37,982 nucleotides of DNA from an uncultured Lachnospiraceae bacterium (lineage in GTDB: Bacteria > Bacillota > Clostridia > Lachnospirales > Lachnospiraceae): assembly GCA_900546495.1 (NCBI GenBank), contig URDN01000024.1, positions 1 through 37,982 on the forward strand. Direction: 5' to 3'. The position numbers and the translations under genes were made by a program. The notes beneath the pieces are model-generated. The model was not told the origin of the DNA, ran no database searches, and saw only the letters and a program-made list of their open reading frames with translations. Of the stretch, positions 8,780 to 18,237 are shown one piece after another. How positions within the stretch are numbered: the stretch's first letter is position 1; the number at the start of each line of letters is the position of its first letter.

Positions 8780-11518
8780 ATGAAGAAAAAATATTTTTAC
8801 AGCATGTGGGCGAAGATGCTGACAACGGCGGTTCTTCTGATCGCCGGCGGTCTGACTGCAGTCTGTGCCGGATGGAGTATGGCTGGGCTTTCTTCAGGCA
8901 TGAACGTGAATGAGATTATGAGCCCGGTTTCCTATGAGGAAAGTCAGAAGGCAGAGCACTATGTGAGACGGGAACTACAGGACCAGCTGGGTAAATTCAG
9001 CTCTGAAACTAAGATTTTGCAAGGAAATGCTTATAATGGTGATCTGACTTTAGATATATCTAACTTGAATGATGGTGTAAATGCAGAGAACAAAAACCAG
9101 AATCTGGAATATAAACTGTCCGATCTGGATGCATTTTACAATTCTGATGGCTATCCGATCCTCTGCTGGCTGACACAGACAAAACAAGAATATGTGTATG
9201 ATGTATATGAAGAAGGTGATGAAACTGATACCAGCGAATATAAGACTTCTGACTCCAGTACGGAAACTACAACTGTTCCTACAGCGGAATCTGCCACGGA
9301 TACCAATATTCCGGAACCGGTGAATGTAGAAACGACGAATATCAGTGACTGGTTTGACGCAGGTGATGGAAGTACGGGTGACAACAGACATCCGGAAGCA
9401 TATGATTCTTATCAGGTGAAATGTTATAGTAATGAATCGGACGTAGTATATGCAAACGGAATTGATGTCGAGCAGAAATTTATCAAAAATATCAACGGTG
9501 TAACGCTGGCTGAGTATGCACGTGAAAATGATCAGCTGAATCTGCTTTCCGATTATTATGATGATTTGCTGGAGGCAGCAAGTCAGGTACACGATTTGGT
9601 AAACCAGACATCGAGTATACAAAAACAATATGACAATACAAATGTATATGTATATCTGGTAAACGAAGATGATGGTACTATATATACGAATGTGCCGGCC
9701 TGGAATACAGAACAGGCCATGTCCCTTGACCAGCTGGAAGAGCAGTATCAGAGCAAAGATTATTCTGCACAGGGTAAATACCTGTATCTGATGATGGATG
9801 AGGCATCCGGAGATAGTTATGCATCTGTAACTTTCCTGGCGGATGAACTGAAGGGAATGATCAGAGATATTATGGGAGACGGCAACTGGAGGATTTTTGC
9901 CGGACTTGATACCAATTATCATTGCAGAACATCGCAATCATATTATGATTCCATGTATTATACGGCTTATCAGGATATATCCGGACAGATTGCATTTAAC
10001 TTTGGAAATGGCGAATACCGCATAAATGTTTTCGCAGCTATCTGGGTATTCTTAAGTCTGGCAATTGTAATGATTATTATGATCGGAGTACAGACCGGAC
10101 GCAGACCGGAAGATGACGAGATTCATCCGGTACTTATGGATAAGTTCCCAATCGAGATTTTGATAATCAAGGATATGATTCTCTGGGTTGCACTGGTTGT
10201 TGGATATGCGGAATCTGTTGTTCACATTTCCTCTAATGATAGATATTATTACAGTACATTACCGTCTGCGTTTGGAAATGCCATGGCACAGTGTACGGTT
10301 TTAGGAGTCCTGGCAGCAGTATTGTTCGCATGGAATGTGAAGAGTTATGGACGAAGGATCAAAGAAGGTAAACTTGGCGGAAGTATCATCGCAAGTATTG
10401 CACATGCAATAAAAAGAACTGTAGATGCTTCCAGAAAAACCATTCAGAATTCTTACCGTGCCCAGAAAGCAAACAAACAGCTGCTGATCGCATATATTGT
10501 ACTGATCGGTGCGCAGATCATTTTTATGTGGATCATTTGTACCTTTGGCTTTAATTGTATGGGTGGACTGGCATTTATCTTCTTTGTGCTGATGGTATTA
10601 TTTGATATTTTTGTATATTTGAAAATGTTAAAGAGCACCAGTGGAAAGGAAGCAATCAAAGATGGTATTCAGCAGTTGGCAGCAGGAAACCTGGATTACC
10701 GTATCAATACCGAGCACATGTCCGGAGAAAATCTGGAACTGGCAGAAGAAATCAATAAAGTTCGTGATGGTGTGGAAAAAGCAGTCGACGCGGAGATGAA
10801 GAGTGAACGTCTGAAAACAGACCTGATCACTAACGTATCTCACGATATCAAGACACCACTGACTTCCATCATCAACTATGTGGATATTTTAAAACGTGAA
10901 AACATTCAGGATGAGCGGATTGCCGGTTATATTGATATCCTGAATCGCAAAGCACTTCGTCTGAAACAGCTGACAGAAGATCTGGTAGAGGCTTCCAAGA
11001 TCAGTTCCGGAAACATTACCCTGACGATGCAGGAAATTAATCTGAAGCAGCTGATCAAGCAGACAAACGGTGAATTTGAAGAAAAATTTGAAGCAAAGAA
11101 CCTGGATCTGATCTGTGATCTTCCGGAAGAACAGATGCTGATCATGGCAGACGGACGCCGGATGTTCCGTGTCATCGAAAACCTGTATAACAATGCAGCA
11201 AAATATGCGATGCCGGGAACCAGGGTGTATGTAAGCGGAAGCATTGAGGGTGATACCGTCGTATTTTCCATGAAAAATGTGTCCGAGAATCCGCTAAACT
11301 TTAAGGCAGATGAGCTGATGGAGCGTTTTGTACGGGGCGATGTGTCCAGAAGTACAGAGGGCAGCGGATTAGGCCTTGAGATTGCACGAAACCTGACGGT
11401 TATGCAGAAAGGTACTTTTGATCTGTATCTGGATGGCGACTTGTTCAAAGTAACAATTACATTCCAGAGAATCAAAAAAGAGGAGCAGAATCCAAAGACC
11501 GAACAGACAGAATCATAA
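8780..11518 (+). CDS. Sensor histidine kinase with a very large extracytoplasmic domain
   Basis: A 912-residue kinase. A first membrane helix at about residues 12-36 is followed by an acidic, Tyr- and Asn-rich outer region of roughly 380 residues with no domain I recognise. Four or so further membrane helices occupy about residues 415-620 (for example IWVFLSLAIVMIIMIGV). A HAMP-like stretch, GIQQLAAGNLDYRI, leads to the dimerisation box SHDIKTPLTSI with the phosphoacceptor histidine, the N box ENLYNNAAKYA, the F box LMERFVRGD and the G2 box GSGLGLEIA. The G1 box is degenerate (KNVSENPL), as in many VanS-like clostridial kinases. GGAGA precedes the ATG. A clear terminator follows. Confidence 0.93.
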   Translation: MKKKYFYSMWAKMLTTAVLLIAGGLTAVCAGWSMAGLSSGMNVNEIMSPVSYEESQKAEHYVRRELQDQLGKFSSETKILQGNAYNGDLTLDISNLNDGVNAENKNQNLEYKLSDLDAFYNSDGYPILCWLTQTKQEYVYDVYEEGDETDTSEYKTSDSSTETTTVPTAESATDTNIPEPVNVETTNISDWFDAGDGSTGDNRHPEAYDSYQVKCYSNESDVVYANGIDVEQKFIKNINGVTLAEYARENDQLNLLSDYYDDLLEAASQVHDLVNQTSSIQKQYDNTNVYVYLVNEDDGTIYTNVPAWNTEQAMSLDQLEEQYQSKDYSAQGKYLYLMMDEASGDSYASVTFLADELKGMIRDIMGDGNWRIFAGLDTNYHCRTSQSYYDSMYYTAYQDISGQIAFNFGNGEYRINVFAAIWVFLSLAIVMIIMIGVQTGRRPEDDEIHPVLMDKFPIEILIIKDMILWVALVVGYAESVVHISSNDRYYYSTLPSAFGNAMAQCTVLGVLAAVLFAWNVKSYGRRIKEGKLGGSIIASIAHAIKRTVDASRKTIQNSYRAQKANKQLLIAYIVLIGAQIIFMWIICTFGFNCMGGLAFIFFVLMVLFDIFVYLKMLKSTSGKEAIKDGIQQLAAGNLDYRINTEHMSGENLELAEEINKVRDGVEKAVDAEMKSERLKTDLITNVSHDIKTPLTSIINYVDILKRENIQDERIAGYIDILNRKALRLKQLTEDLVEASKISSGNITLTMQEINLKQLIKQTNGEFEEKFEAKNLDLICDLPEEQMLIMADGRRMFRVIENLYNNAAKYAMPGTRVYVSGSIEGDTVVFSMKNVSENPLNFKADELMERFVRGDVSRSTEGSGLGLEIARNLTVMQKGTFDLYLDGDLFKVTITFQRIKKEEQNPKTEQTES

Positions 11519-11528
11519 ATAAAAGATG

Positions 11529-11579
11529 AAAGAGATGGACAGAAGAAAGAAAAAGTTACGGAAGTTCATCTCTTTTTTT
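11529..11579 (+). terminator. Terminator of the two-component operon
   Basis: AAAGAGATG (11529-11537) pairs with CATCTCTTT (11567-11575) across a long A-rich loop, followed by a T tract to 11579. Confidence 0.8.
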
Positions 11580-11628
11580 CAGGAATACCATGTTGCGGAT
11601 CGTGTCGAAATTTTACGATGAGATTTTC

Positions 11629-11656
11629 TTGAGTGCTGTCATAATTGTGCTACAAT
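11629..11656 (+). promoter_or_regulatory. Sigma-A-type promoter for the MerR-like gene
   Basis: TTGAGT (11629-11634), 16 bases, TACAAT (11651-11656). The predicted start point falls about 25 bases before the ATG at 11688, and AAAGGAGGA occupies the leader. Confidence 0.65.
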
Positions 11657-11687
11657 TAATGTAACAGTAATAAAGGAGGATATTGTC

Positions 11688-12374
11688 GTGAAAAAGGTAC
11701 GATATATGATTTCAGATGCAGCAGCGATGATGCATGTGGAATCTCATGTATTACGTTACTGGGAAGAAGAACTGGAATTAGATGTTCCACGCAATGAGAT
11801 GGGGCACCGTTACTATACAGAAGAAAATATCCATCAATTTGAACAGATTAAGAAATGGAAAGAAGAAGGTTATCAGCTCAAAGCCATCAAAATGATGCTG
11901 CACAGTGATAATCCTGAATTATTAGAACAAGAGCAGGCAATGCAGAGCCAGCATCTGAAGCTGGTGCCGGATCAGGAGACCGTTCCGGACAAAGATCTGT
12001 CACATACATTGCCGGCAAAAACACAGGAAACCAAAGAATCGATGAATCAGACTGTCCCGGCAGGAATGTCAAAACTGGAACAATTTCAGTTAATGATGAA
12101 TGATATCGTCCGGAACGCCATTGCTGAGAATAACCAGTCACTGGGACAGGCAGTATCCGAGCATGTGGGTGAAAAAGTCATCAAAGAAATGAATTATCTG
12201 ATGCGGGAGCAGGAAGAACAGGAAGAAGAACGCTACCGGAAACTGGACGAAGCAATCCGCAGCAGGCAGATGAATCGAAAAGAGAAAAAGCAGAAAGAAA
12301 AACTGTCCCGAAGAAAAGCAAAAGCAGAAAAAGCTGGAAAACATCGGTTCCGCACCAAGGAAAGTACGGTCTGA
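11688..12374 (+). CDS. MerR-type helix-turn-helix protein with charged coiled-coil tail
   Basis: A 228-residue protein. The first 70 or so residues form a MerR DNA-binding domain: MISDAAAMMHVESHVLRYWE is the recognition helix pair, and GHRYYTEENIHQFEQIKKWK is the wing and following helix. The middle is low complexity, and the last 60 residues are almost all Lys, Arg, Glu and Gln and read as a coiled coil. No cysteine pair or ligand-binding domain of classic MerR activators is seen, so this is a MerR-like protein that may act structurally or by oligomerising. An AAAGGAGG site lies nine bases before the start. It is alone in its operon. Confidence 0.8.
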   Translation: MKKVRYMISDAAAMMHVESHVLRYWEEELELDVPRNEMGHRYYTEENIHQFEQIKKWKEEGYQLKAIKMMLHSDNPELLEQEQAMQSQHLKLVPDQETVPDKDLSHTLPAKTQETKESMNQTVPAGMSKLEQFQLMMNDIVRNAIAENNQSLGQAVSEHVGEKVIKEMNYLMREQEEQEEERYRKLDEAIRSRQMNRKEKKQKEKLSRRKAKAEKAGKHRFRTKESTV

Positions 12375-12423
12375 AGAAAAAGCTGACAGTTATAAGTAGT
12401 AAATGTGGACAAGACATAAATGC

Positions 12424-12595
12424 AAAATTGGAGAATCTTTCCGCGATAAGCGATTAAGTAAGCGACCGATTTTCACAAGGTTTTGCGCGAATGGGAAGCG
12501 ACCAGCATCTACAGGAGCTGAGAATGAGCGCGATGAAACCGCAGTGAAATGAGGGTAGCGCACGTCTGGCGATCGTGGAAGGATTCTCCGATTTT
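12424..12595. ncRNA. Long structured hairpin element (candidate ncRNA or intergenic repeat)
   Basis: The 24-base arms 12424-12447 and 12572-12595 pair along their full length with three exceptions, all G-U wobbles, so the structure favours RNA on the plus strand. Inside, TTTCAC pairs with GTGAAA, GGTTT with AAACC and CGCG with CGCG in nested order, and CAGC with GCTG closes near the tip. No open frame runs through it. It sits between the ends of two convergent genes and runs into a T-rich stretch, so it may serve as a bidirectional terminator. It could be one copy of a dispersed intergenic repeat. Confidence 0.6.
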
Positions 12596-12620
12596 GTTTT
12601 ATACGTAAATAATCAAGTCA

Positions 12621-13349
12621 TTACAAATACCCCCCGTCAAAGGTAATAACCTGCCCGGTAAGATAATCCGGCGCCTCAACCAGTTTCAAAATCATTTCTG
12701 CCACTTCTTCCGGCGCTGCAAAACGTCCGGCAGGAATCTCATTTTCCAGTTCCGTCCGTTCTTCATCATCAAAGCATGCATTCATACGGGTATCGATCAC
12801 CCCGCAGGCAATGGCATTTACCTGAATATTACTTGGCGCAAGTTCTTTTGCCAGTGCTTTGGTAAAAAGATTCACGCCACCTTTGCTGGCTGAATAGGCC
12901 ACTTCACAGGAAGCACCGGAAACACCCCACATAGAAGAGATATTAATGATTTTTCCCTGTTTTTGAGCTACCATATATGGAATCGCATATTTGCAGCAGG
13001 AGAACACGGAAGTCAGATTCGTATTTATCACGTTGTTCCATTCGTCAATACTCATATCTTGCAGCAGACCAATGTGCGAAATTCCGGCATTGTTGATCAG
13101 AACATCAATAGCACTATGGGAATCCTCAATCTGTTGAAACATTGCTGCCACCTGTGCATGATCTGAGATGTCGCAGGCAACAGGGGTACATGTTACATGA
13201 TAAGTTTCTGTCAGTTCTTTTGCATATGCTGAAAGACTTTCAACAGAAGTCCGGCAGTTTAAAAACAGGCGGTAACCTGCCTGTGCCAGTTGTCTGGCAG
13301 CTGCTTTTCCGATTCCATGGGAAGCTCCGGTAATAAGTGCTGTTTTCAT
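12621..13349 (-). CDS. Short-chain dehydrogenase/reductase (FabG-like)
   Basis: A classical SDR of 242 residues that uses NAD(P)(H). Seen: the cofactor motif TGASHGIG at residues 7-14, NNAG near residue 89, the catalytic serine in ISSMWG, the YSASK catalytic tyrosine and lysine, and the C-terminal LTGQVITFDGGYL. These are typical of 3-oxoacyl-ACP reductases and related reductases. The gene stands alone, away from fatty acid genes, so the substrate is open. The start at 13349 (MKTALITGASHGIG) fits the family, with AAAGGA 12 bases upstream; an ATG at 13361 adds four residues and overlaps that site. Confidence 0.87.
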   Translation of the reverse strand: MKTALITGASHGIGKAAARQLAQAGYRLFLNCRTSVESLSAYAKELTETYHVTCTPVACDISDHAQVAAMFQQIEDSHSAIDVLINNAGISHIGLLQDMSIDEWNNVINTNLTSVFSCCKYAIPYMVAQKQGKIINISSMWGVSGASCEVAYSASKGGVNLFTKALAKELAPSNIQVNAIACGVIDTRMNACFDDEERTELENEIPAGRFAAPEEVAEMILKLVEAPDYLTGQVITFDGGYL

Positions 13350-13659
13350 AAATTTATTCATTCCTTTATCATTTATTAGTATAAAATTTGTTTCTGTCAT
13401 TTTAATAAAGTACACAGAGTATTTTTTATAATAAGTCTTCCGGGTACTTGCGTTAAAATTTGACAATCTGCATTATCACATTTTAAAAATATAACATAAG
13501 AATTTTAACATAAGACAGATACCGTGTATAGAATGAATACCGTTGCATTCCTGAGAAATGCTATTCCAAACATTAAAAGCAGACTAAATTTTGGAAAATC
13601 TATAGCCTAATTTAATGTAAAATGATATAATTAGTCAAAAGAAACAAGGGAGAAATGTT

Positions 13660-14535
13660 ATGGAAGTATGTAAGATCAGTGATGTGATCCGGGATGCGCG
13701 GATCAGAAGCGGAATGACACAGGAAGCACTGGCATTTGGGATTTGTTCAGTCAGCACGTTGTCGAAAATTGAAAATGGTCGACGCATGCCGCAGGTGAGA
13801 GTTTTTGAAGCGCTGATGGATCGTATGGGAGAGTCATCGGGGCGCTGTCTTGTGTATGTCGGCGAGCATGAACTGCAAAAAAAGAGGATGCAGGATCAAA
13901 TGACACTGGCAATGCTTTTGAAAGACCGTCTGCTGTTGGAAACAGAACTGGCGCAGTATGAGAGACTGGTGCAAAAAAGAAAGCTTATGGATGAGCAGTG
14001 GCTCAGTCTTGGAAATACTGTTCTGCAGTGGTGGGGCGGTGCTGCCCTGCCGGATACGGAACAGCGACTGACGAAAATCCTTGGCATGAGCTGCCAGAAT
14101 TATCGGGAAAAGTGGGATGGGGAAATGCAGTATACATACTGTGAAATCCTTATTTTTCAAATGCTGGTACAATGCCGGATGTTAAACGGTGATTTTTTAT
14201 GGAGCATTTCTGTTCTGAAGGGAATGCGTCACTATCTGAAATGTGGCAGCGGTATTCTGTGGAAAGAGCGGATGCTGATCTCTGTTCATGTTTTGATGGC
14301 ACAGATTTATTTTATTACAGAAAAGTATCCAAGTTCTGCCAAATACAGCGCAAAAGGTCTCACCATCAGTATGAATGCGGACTGTTATCATTTTGCACCG
14401 GTTTTGTTGAACTTACTGGCAGCTTGTGAGGCAAAACTTGGTGATACTTCAGAAGCAGAGCAGGCAGAAAGCTGTTCAAAACTGCTGGACGCATTTATGA
14501 CAAGTAAGAAGTACCTGTCGAAGTTTATGAGTTAA
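13660..14535 (+). CDS. XRE-family transcriptional regulator with helical repeat domain
   Basis: A 291-residue protein. Residues 8-62 form an XRE/Cro helix-turn-helix (IRDARIRSGMTQEALAFGIC, then STLSKIENGRRMP). The remaining 220 residues are alpha-helical with degenerate TPR-like features, the arrangement seen in Rgg/PlcR-type regulators, where the repeats bind a peptide. No short peptide gene with a leader was found next to it. AAGGGAG lies seven bases before the ATG and a good -10 (TATAAT, 13626-13631) stands upstream. Ligand and targets unknown. Confidence 0.82.
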   Translation: MEVCKISDVIRDARIRSGMTQEALAFGICSVSTLSKIENGRRMPQVRVFEALMDRMGESSGRCLVYVGEHELQKKRMQDQMTLAMLLKDRLLLETELAQYERLVQKRKLMDEQWLSLGNTVLQWWGGAALPDTEQRLTKILGMSCQNYREKWDGEMQYTYCEILIFQMLVQCRMLNGDFLWSISVLKGMRHYLKCGSGILWKERMLISVHVLMAQIYFITEKYPSSAKYSAKGLTISMNADCYHFAPVLLNLLAACEAKLGDTSEAEQAESCSKLLDAFMTSKKYLSKFMS

Positions 14536-14688
14536 CATTATCATAGTTTATAGTTTAATCCCATGGCGAAAATGGAAAATTCGAAAAAAATATGATATTT
14601 TGCATAAGTACCATTCACAAATAAAAAAAATGTGCTAAACTAAAGAGAATGTAAAAAAGTATTTCATATTAAGGAGATTAATATAATC

Positions 14689-15753
14689 ATGAATATTGTA
14701 GTTTTAGCTGGCGGACTCAGCACAGAGAGGGATGTTTCCCTGAATACAGGAGCCATGGTAAGTAAGGCATTGCGCTCCAAAGGACATAACGTAATTATGC
14801 TGGATGTTTTCATGGGTTACCATGATGAAGAGGAAGATATCACAGGGATTTTTGACCGTGCGGAAGAGGCAAGTGCTGAGGTGGCACAGATTCCGGGAGA
14901 AGCTCCGAATATCGCACAGGTAAAAGCAATGAGAAAAGATCAGTCCGATTGCTTCTTCGGACCGAATGTAATCAGGATCTGTCAGGCAGCAGATGTTGTA
15001 TTTATGGCACTGCATGGCGAGAATGGTGAGAATGGTAAAATTCAGGCAGCATTTGATCTGTTTGGCATTCAGTATACCGGAAGCCGTTACCTTGGAAGCG
15101 CTCTGGCAATGGATAAAGGCATTTCCAAGAAAATGTTTGAGGCAGCAGGTATCCCGACACCGCATGGTATCTCCATGAGCAAAGCACAGCGCAGTATTCC
15201 GTTTGCAGAGACCGGATTAAGCCTTCCATGTGTTGTAAAACCATGCTGCGGCGGTTCCAGTATCGGGGTTACCATTGTCCGTACCGCAGATGAGTACGAA
15301 GCTGCTCTGGATGAAGCATTTAAATATGAAGATGAGATCGTCATTGAGGATTATATCTGTGGACGTGAGTTTTCTGTAGGTGTCATCGATATGCAGGCAC
15401 TTCCTGTCATTGAGATTGCTCCGGTAGAAGGATTTTATGATTTTAAAAACAAATACAAAGCGGGAAGTGCAGTAGAAACCTGTCCGGCTGATCTTCCGGA
15501 AGATGTTGCAAAAGAAATGCAGAAACATGCGGTTGCGGTCTGCCGTGAACTTGGTCTGGACGCTTATGCCCGCATGGATTTCCTGTTAAATGACAAAAAT
15601 GAGATGTTCTGTCTGGAGGCAAACACTCTGCCGGGCATGACAGCAACCAGCCTGTTACCGCAGGAAGCTGCCGTGATCGGTATTCAGTACGAGGATCTGT
15701 GTGAGCGTCTGATTCAGATTTCTCAGGAAAAATACGGAGGAAAACATGAATAA
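14689..15753 (+). CDS. ddl: D-alanine--D-alanine ligase
   Basis: An ATP-grasp ligase of 354 residues that joins two D-alanines for peptidoglycan precursor synthesis. Seen: the N-terminal LAGGLSTERDVSLNTG with the conserved Glu and Ser, MALHGENGENGKIQ, the ATP-binding loop KPCCGGSSIGVT, and the C-terminal metal-binding EANTLPGMTATSLLPQEA, where the MT/S dipeptide region fits D-Ala-D-Ala rather than a clear D-lactate ligase. AAGGAG precedes the ATG with a 12-base gap. The stop overlaps the murF start by eight bases, so the products of consecutive pathway steps are translated from one message. Confidence 0.93.
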   Translation: MNIVVLAGGLSTERDVSLNTGAMVSKALRSKGHNVIMLDVFMGYHDEEEDITGIFDRAEEASAEVAQIPGEAPNIAQVKAMRKDQSDCFFGPNVIRICQAADVVFMALHGENGENGKIQAAFDLFGIQYTGSRYLGSALAMDKGISKKMFEAAGIPTPHGISMSKAQRSIPFAETGLSLPCVVKPCCGGSSIGVTIVRTADEYEAALDEAFKYEDEIVIEDYICGREFSVGVIDMQALPVIEIAPVEGFYDFKNKYKAGSAVETCPADLPEDVAKEMQKHAVAVCRELGLDAYARMDFLLNDKNEMFCLEANTLPGMTATSLLPQEAAVIGIQYEDLCERLIQISQEKYGGKHE

Positions 15754-17155
15754 TACATTGGAGCAGATGACACTGGAAAATATTGCAAAATCATGTGGCG
15801 GTACATATGTGGGCGATGATGCATTACGCGGCAGCGAGATCACCGGTGCAGTCATTGACAGTCGTCAGGTGGAACCGGGGTATTTATATATTCCAATCCG
15901 TGGAGAACGTGTGGACGGACACCGTTTTATCCCGGATGTATTTGCGAAAGGTGCGCTGGCAGTTTTATCTGAGGAACCGCTGGACAATCCGGCAGGTCCG
16001 TACATTCAGGTGGCTTCCAGTGAGCAGGCACTGAAGGATATCGCAGAATTTTATCGTTCCACACTTTCTATCAAAATTATCGGAATTACCGGAAGTGTTG
16101 GAAAAACAAGTACAAAAGAGATGATTTCCGCTGTTTTAAGCCGGAAATATAACGTGCTGAAAACAGAAGGTAACTTTAATAATGAGATTGGTCTGCCGCT
16201 GACGATTCTTCGTATCCGCAGAGAGCATGAAGTGGCAGTGGTTGAGATGGGAATTTCCGAATTTGGCGAGATGCACAGGATCGCGAAAGTGGCAAAACCG
16301 GACGTCTGTGTCATGACAAATATTGGTCAGTGCCATCTGGAAAACCTCATCGACCGCGACGGTGTACTCCGTGCAAAATCAGAGATTTTTGATTTCCTGA
16401 AGCCGGACGGACATATCGTGCTGAACGGAAACGATGATAAACTGATCACCGTACAGGAAGTAAAAGGCGTAAAACCAGTATTTTATTATGTAGAAGACGG
16501 TACTGCTAAAAAGGCAGATCTGCCATATGAGATTACCGCAGATGCCATTGAAAATAAAGGACTTCGCGGACTGAATGCAAATCTGCATTTCCCGGAGGAA
16601 ATCTGCCAGATCCATGAGCCGATTCCGGGCGTACATAATGTATACAATGCGTGCGCAGCGGCATGTGTCGGACGTATTATGGGACTGACCAATGAGGAAA
16701 TCTGTGAGGGGATTGCCCATGCAAAAACCATTGCAGGACGTACCAATCTGATCACACTGGGTGATGTGCTTGTTATTGATGACTGCTACAATGCAAATCC
16801 GGTTTCTATGAAAGCTTCTCTGGATGTACTGGCACAGGCAGACGGTCGCAAGATCGCGGTTCTTGGAGATATGGGAGAGCTTGGCGAAAATGAGCGTGAG
16901 TTGCATTACGATGTTGGAAGATATGCAGCAAATACGGGTGTTGATATTCTGTTCTGCTGCGGAACCCTCAGTGAAGAGCTGGCAAAGGGGGCACAGCGTG
17001 GGCATACAAAAGTAATGTATTTTGCAGACCGTGAAAAACTGACACAGACATTGATTAATTTTGTGAAAGCCGGTGATACAGTGCTTGTAAAAGCATCTCA
17101 TTTCATGGAATTTCCAAAGATTGTAAAAGCGATGGAAGAAGCGTTTGAAGCATAG
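15746..17155 (+). CDS. murF: UDP-N-acetylmuramoyl-tripeptide--D-alanyl-D-alanine ligase
   Basis: A Mur ligase of 469 residues that adds the D-Ala-D-Ala dipeptide made by Ddl to UDP-MurNAc-tripeptide in the cytoplasm. Seen: the P-loop GITGSVGKTSTKEM near residue 112, the NFNNEIGLPLTIL segment diagnostic for MurF, GNDD, and DDCYNANPVSM in the C-terminal domain. AGGA within the end of ddl serves as the ribosome site, and the ATG overlaps ddl by eight bases. A strong terminator follows, closing the ddl-murF operon. Confidence 0.95.
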   Translation: MNNTLEQMTLENIAKSCGGTYVGDDALRGSEITGAVIDSRQVEPGYLYIPIRGERVDGHRFIPDVFAKGALAVLSEEPLDNPAGPYIQVASSEQALKDIAEFYRSTLSIKIIGITGSVGKTSTKEMISAVLSRKYNVLKTEGNFNNEIGLPLTILRIRREHEVAVVEMGISEFGEMHRIAKVAKPDVCVMTNIGQCHLENLIDRDGVLRAKSEIFDFLKPDGHIVLNGNDDKLITVQEVKGVKPVFYYVEDGTAKKADLPYEITADAIENKGLRGLNANLHFPEEICQIHEPIPGVHNVYNACAAACVGRIMGLTNEEICEGIAHAKTIAGRTNLITLGDVLVIDDCYNANPVSMKASLDVLAQADGRKIAVLGDMGELGENERELHYDVGRYAANTGVDILFCCGTLSEELAKGAQRGHTKVMYFADREKLTQTLINFVKAGDTVLVKASHFMEFPKIVKAMEEAFEA

Positions 17156-17237
17156 GGAAATCGGATGAGAAATAACTTGCATTTTAGCAAGTGAAGTATA
17201 AGAAATATCGAGAATTTTTTATAAAGCAAAGATAAAA

Positions 17238-17278
17238 AAACTGAGAAACAGCAATCTGCTAATTCTCAGTTTTTTTTT
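17238..17278. terminator. Bidirectional terminator between murF and plsC
   Basis: AAACTGAGAA (17238-17247) pairs with TTCTCAGTTT (17263-17272), with an inner CAGCA/TGCT stem. It is flanked by an A run on the left and a T run on the right, as fits the convergent genes. Confidence 0.9.
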
Positions 17279-17336
17279 GCTATAAAATTGTTTGTATCAT
17301 TCTGCAAATGAAAATACTTCGTGTAAAAGCATTATT

Positions 17337-18074
17337 TTATTGCTGTTCAGATGCTTTCTGTGCATCCAGCATTTCCTGAATCATATTCTGAGAAAGACGG
17401 CCAAGAGCACGTTTCTCTTCTTTTGCCAGCTCCTTCGGATAGATCGGGGTGCCATATTCTACGGTAACGTGCGTTGGTTTTACAAATGGCATATGATCTT
17501 TGATGATGTCTCTGGTATGAGAGATTGCCATCGGAACGATCGGACATCCGGTTTTTTCTGCAATTTTCATACTTCCCTCTTTGAACGGTGCCATCTCATC
17601 GCTGTCTCCGCGGGTTCCCTCCGGGAAGATGCAGATGGAAATGCCTTTTTTGACATATTCGATTGCCTGCAGGATGGTTTTTAAGCTGGCTTTCATATCG
17701 TCACGGTTCAGAAACAGACAATAGAGCCGTTTCATCCAGATGTTCAGCAATGGAACTTTTTCCAGAGAATCCTTTGCGATGTAGCCGGTCAGATCCGGAC
17801 AGAGCGCATAAGTGATCATAATATCAAAATAACTGTTATGGTTTGCCACATAGAGTACCGGTGTGTCTTTCGGGACATTTTTCTGCCCTTTTACGGTGAG
17901 TTTTACTCCGCAGATCCGGCAGATGACACGGAATGCCCACTGTACCATGCGCAAACTGCTGATGTCGCGCAGATGTGGATTTTTTTTGCCAATGAGCCAT
18001 TCTGCAAAAAGCACCGGGATTCCGATGATCAGATAGCAGACGGCGAACAAAACTGCAAGAATTGTTCTTAACAT
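17337..18074 (-). CDS. plsC: 1-acyl-sn-glycerol-3-phosphate acyltransferase
   Basis: A 245-residue membrane-associated acyltransferase that converts lysophosphatidic acid to phosphatidic acid. An N-terminal hydrophobic segment (ILAVLFAVCYLIIGIPVLFA) anchors it. The catalytic HX4D motif is NHNSYFD near residue 79, and the substrate-binding motif is FPEGTRGD near residue 153. GGAGGAAATATT stands before the ATG. It is monocistronic, facing murF. Paralogues acting on other acyl acceptors share these motifs, so the substrate is inferred from family. Confidence 0.9.
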   Translation of the reverse strand: MLRTILAVLFAVCYLIIGIPVLFAEWLIGKKNPHLRDISSLRMVQWAFRVICRICGVKLTVKGQKNVPKDTPVLYVANHNSYFDIMITYALCPDLTGYIAKDSLEKVPLLNIWMKRLYCLFLNRDDMKASLKTILQAIEYVKKGISICIFPEGTRGDSDEMAPFKEGSMKIAEKTGCPIVPMAISHTRDIIKDHMPFVKPTHVTVEYGTPIYPKELAKEEKRALGRLSQNMIQEMLDAQKASEQQ

Positions 18075-18169
18075 AATATTTCCTCCAAATAGTTTCTCAA
18101 ATGTAATAAAAATATGATTTCTTTTAAAAAGACTTATCTAGTATAGCAGATAGTTTTTCAGAAATCTAT

Positions 18170-18198
18170 GCATATTTTTCGGATTTGAAAAATAGAAT
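18170..18198 (+). promoter_or_regulatory. Sigma-E-like sporulation promoter
   Basis: GCATATT (18170-18176), a 14-base gap and AATAGAAT (18191-18198) resemble mother-cell sigma-E promoters (ATATT-like -35, CATACANT-like -10, spacing 13-15). The lipoprotein ATG lies 39 bases downstream. The match to the -10 is six of eight. The call is supported by sipL being a sporulation gene. Confidence 0.45.
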
Positions 18199-18237
18199 AG
18201 ATCAAAGAAACAGCGGGGACAGGGAGTAGCAGTTATT

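Noticed and set aside
9050..9937. Long minus-strand open frame of 295 codons within the histidine kinase gene
   Set aside because: Its product is rich in Ile, Cys and Phe with no family pattern, and it is an antisense shadow of a well-supported kinase.
8057..11518. Vancomycin-type resistance locus (VanR/VanS-like pair with nearby ddl-murF)
   Set aside because: Ddl has ordinary D-Ala-D-Ala features, it lies 3 kb away behind unrelated genes, and vanH/vanX-like genes are absent.
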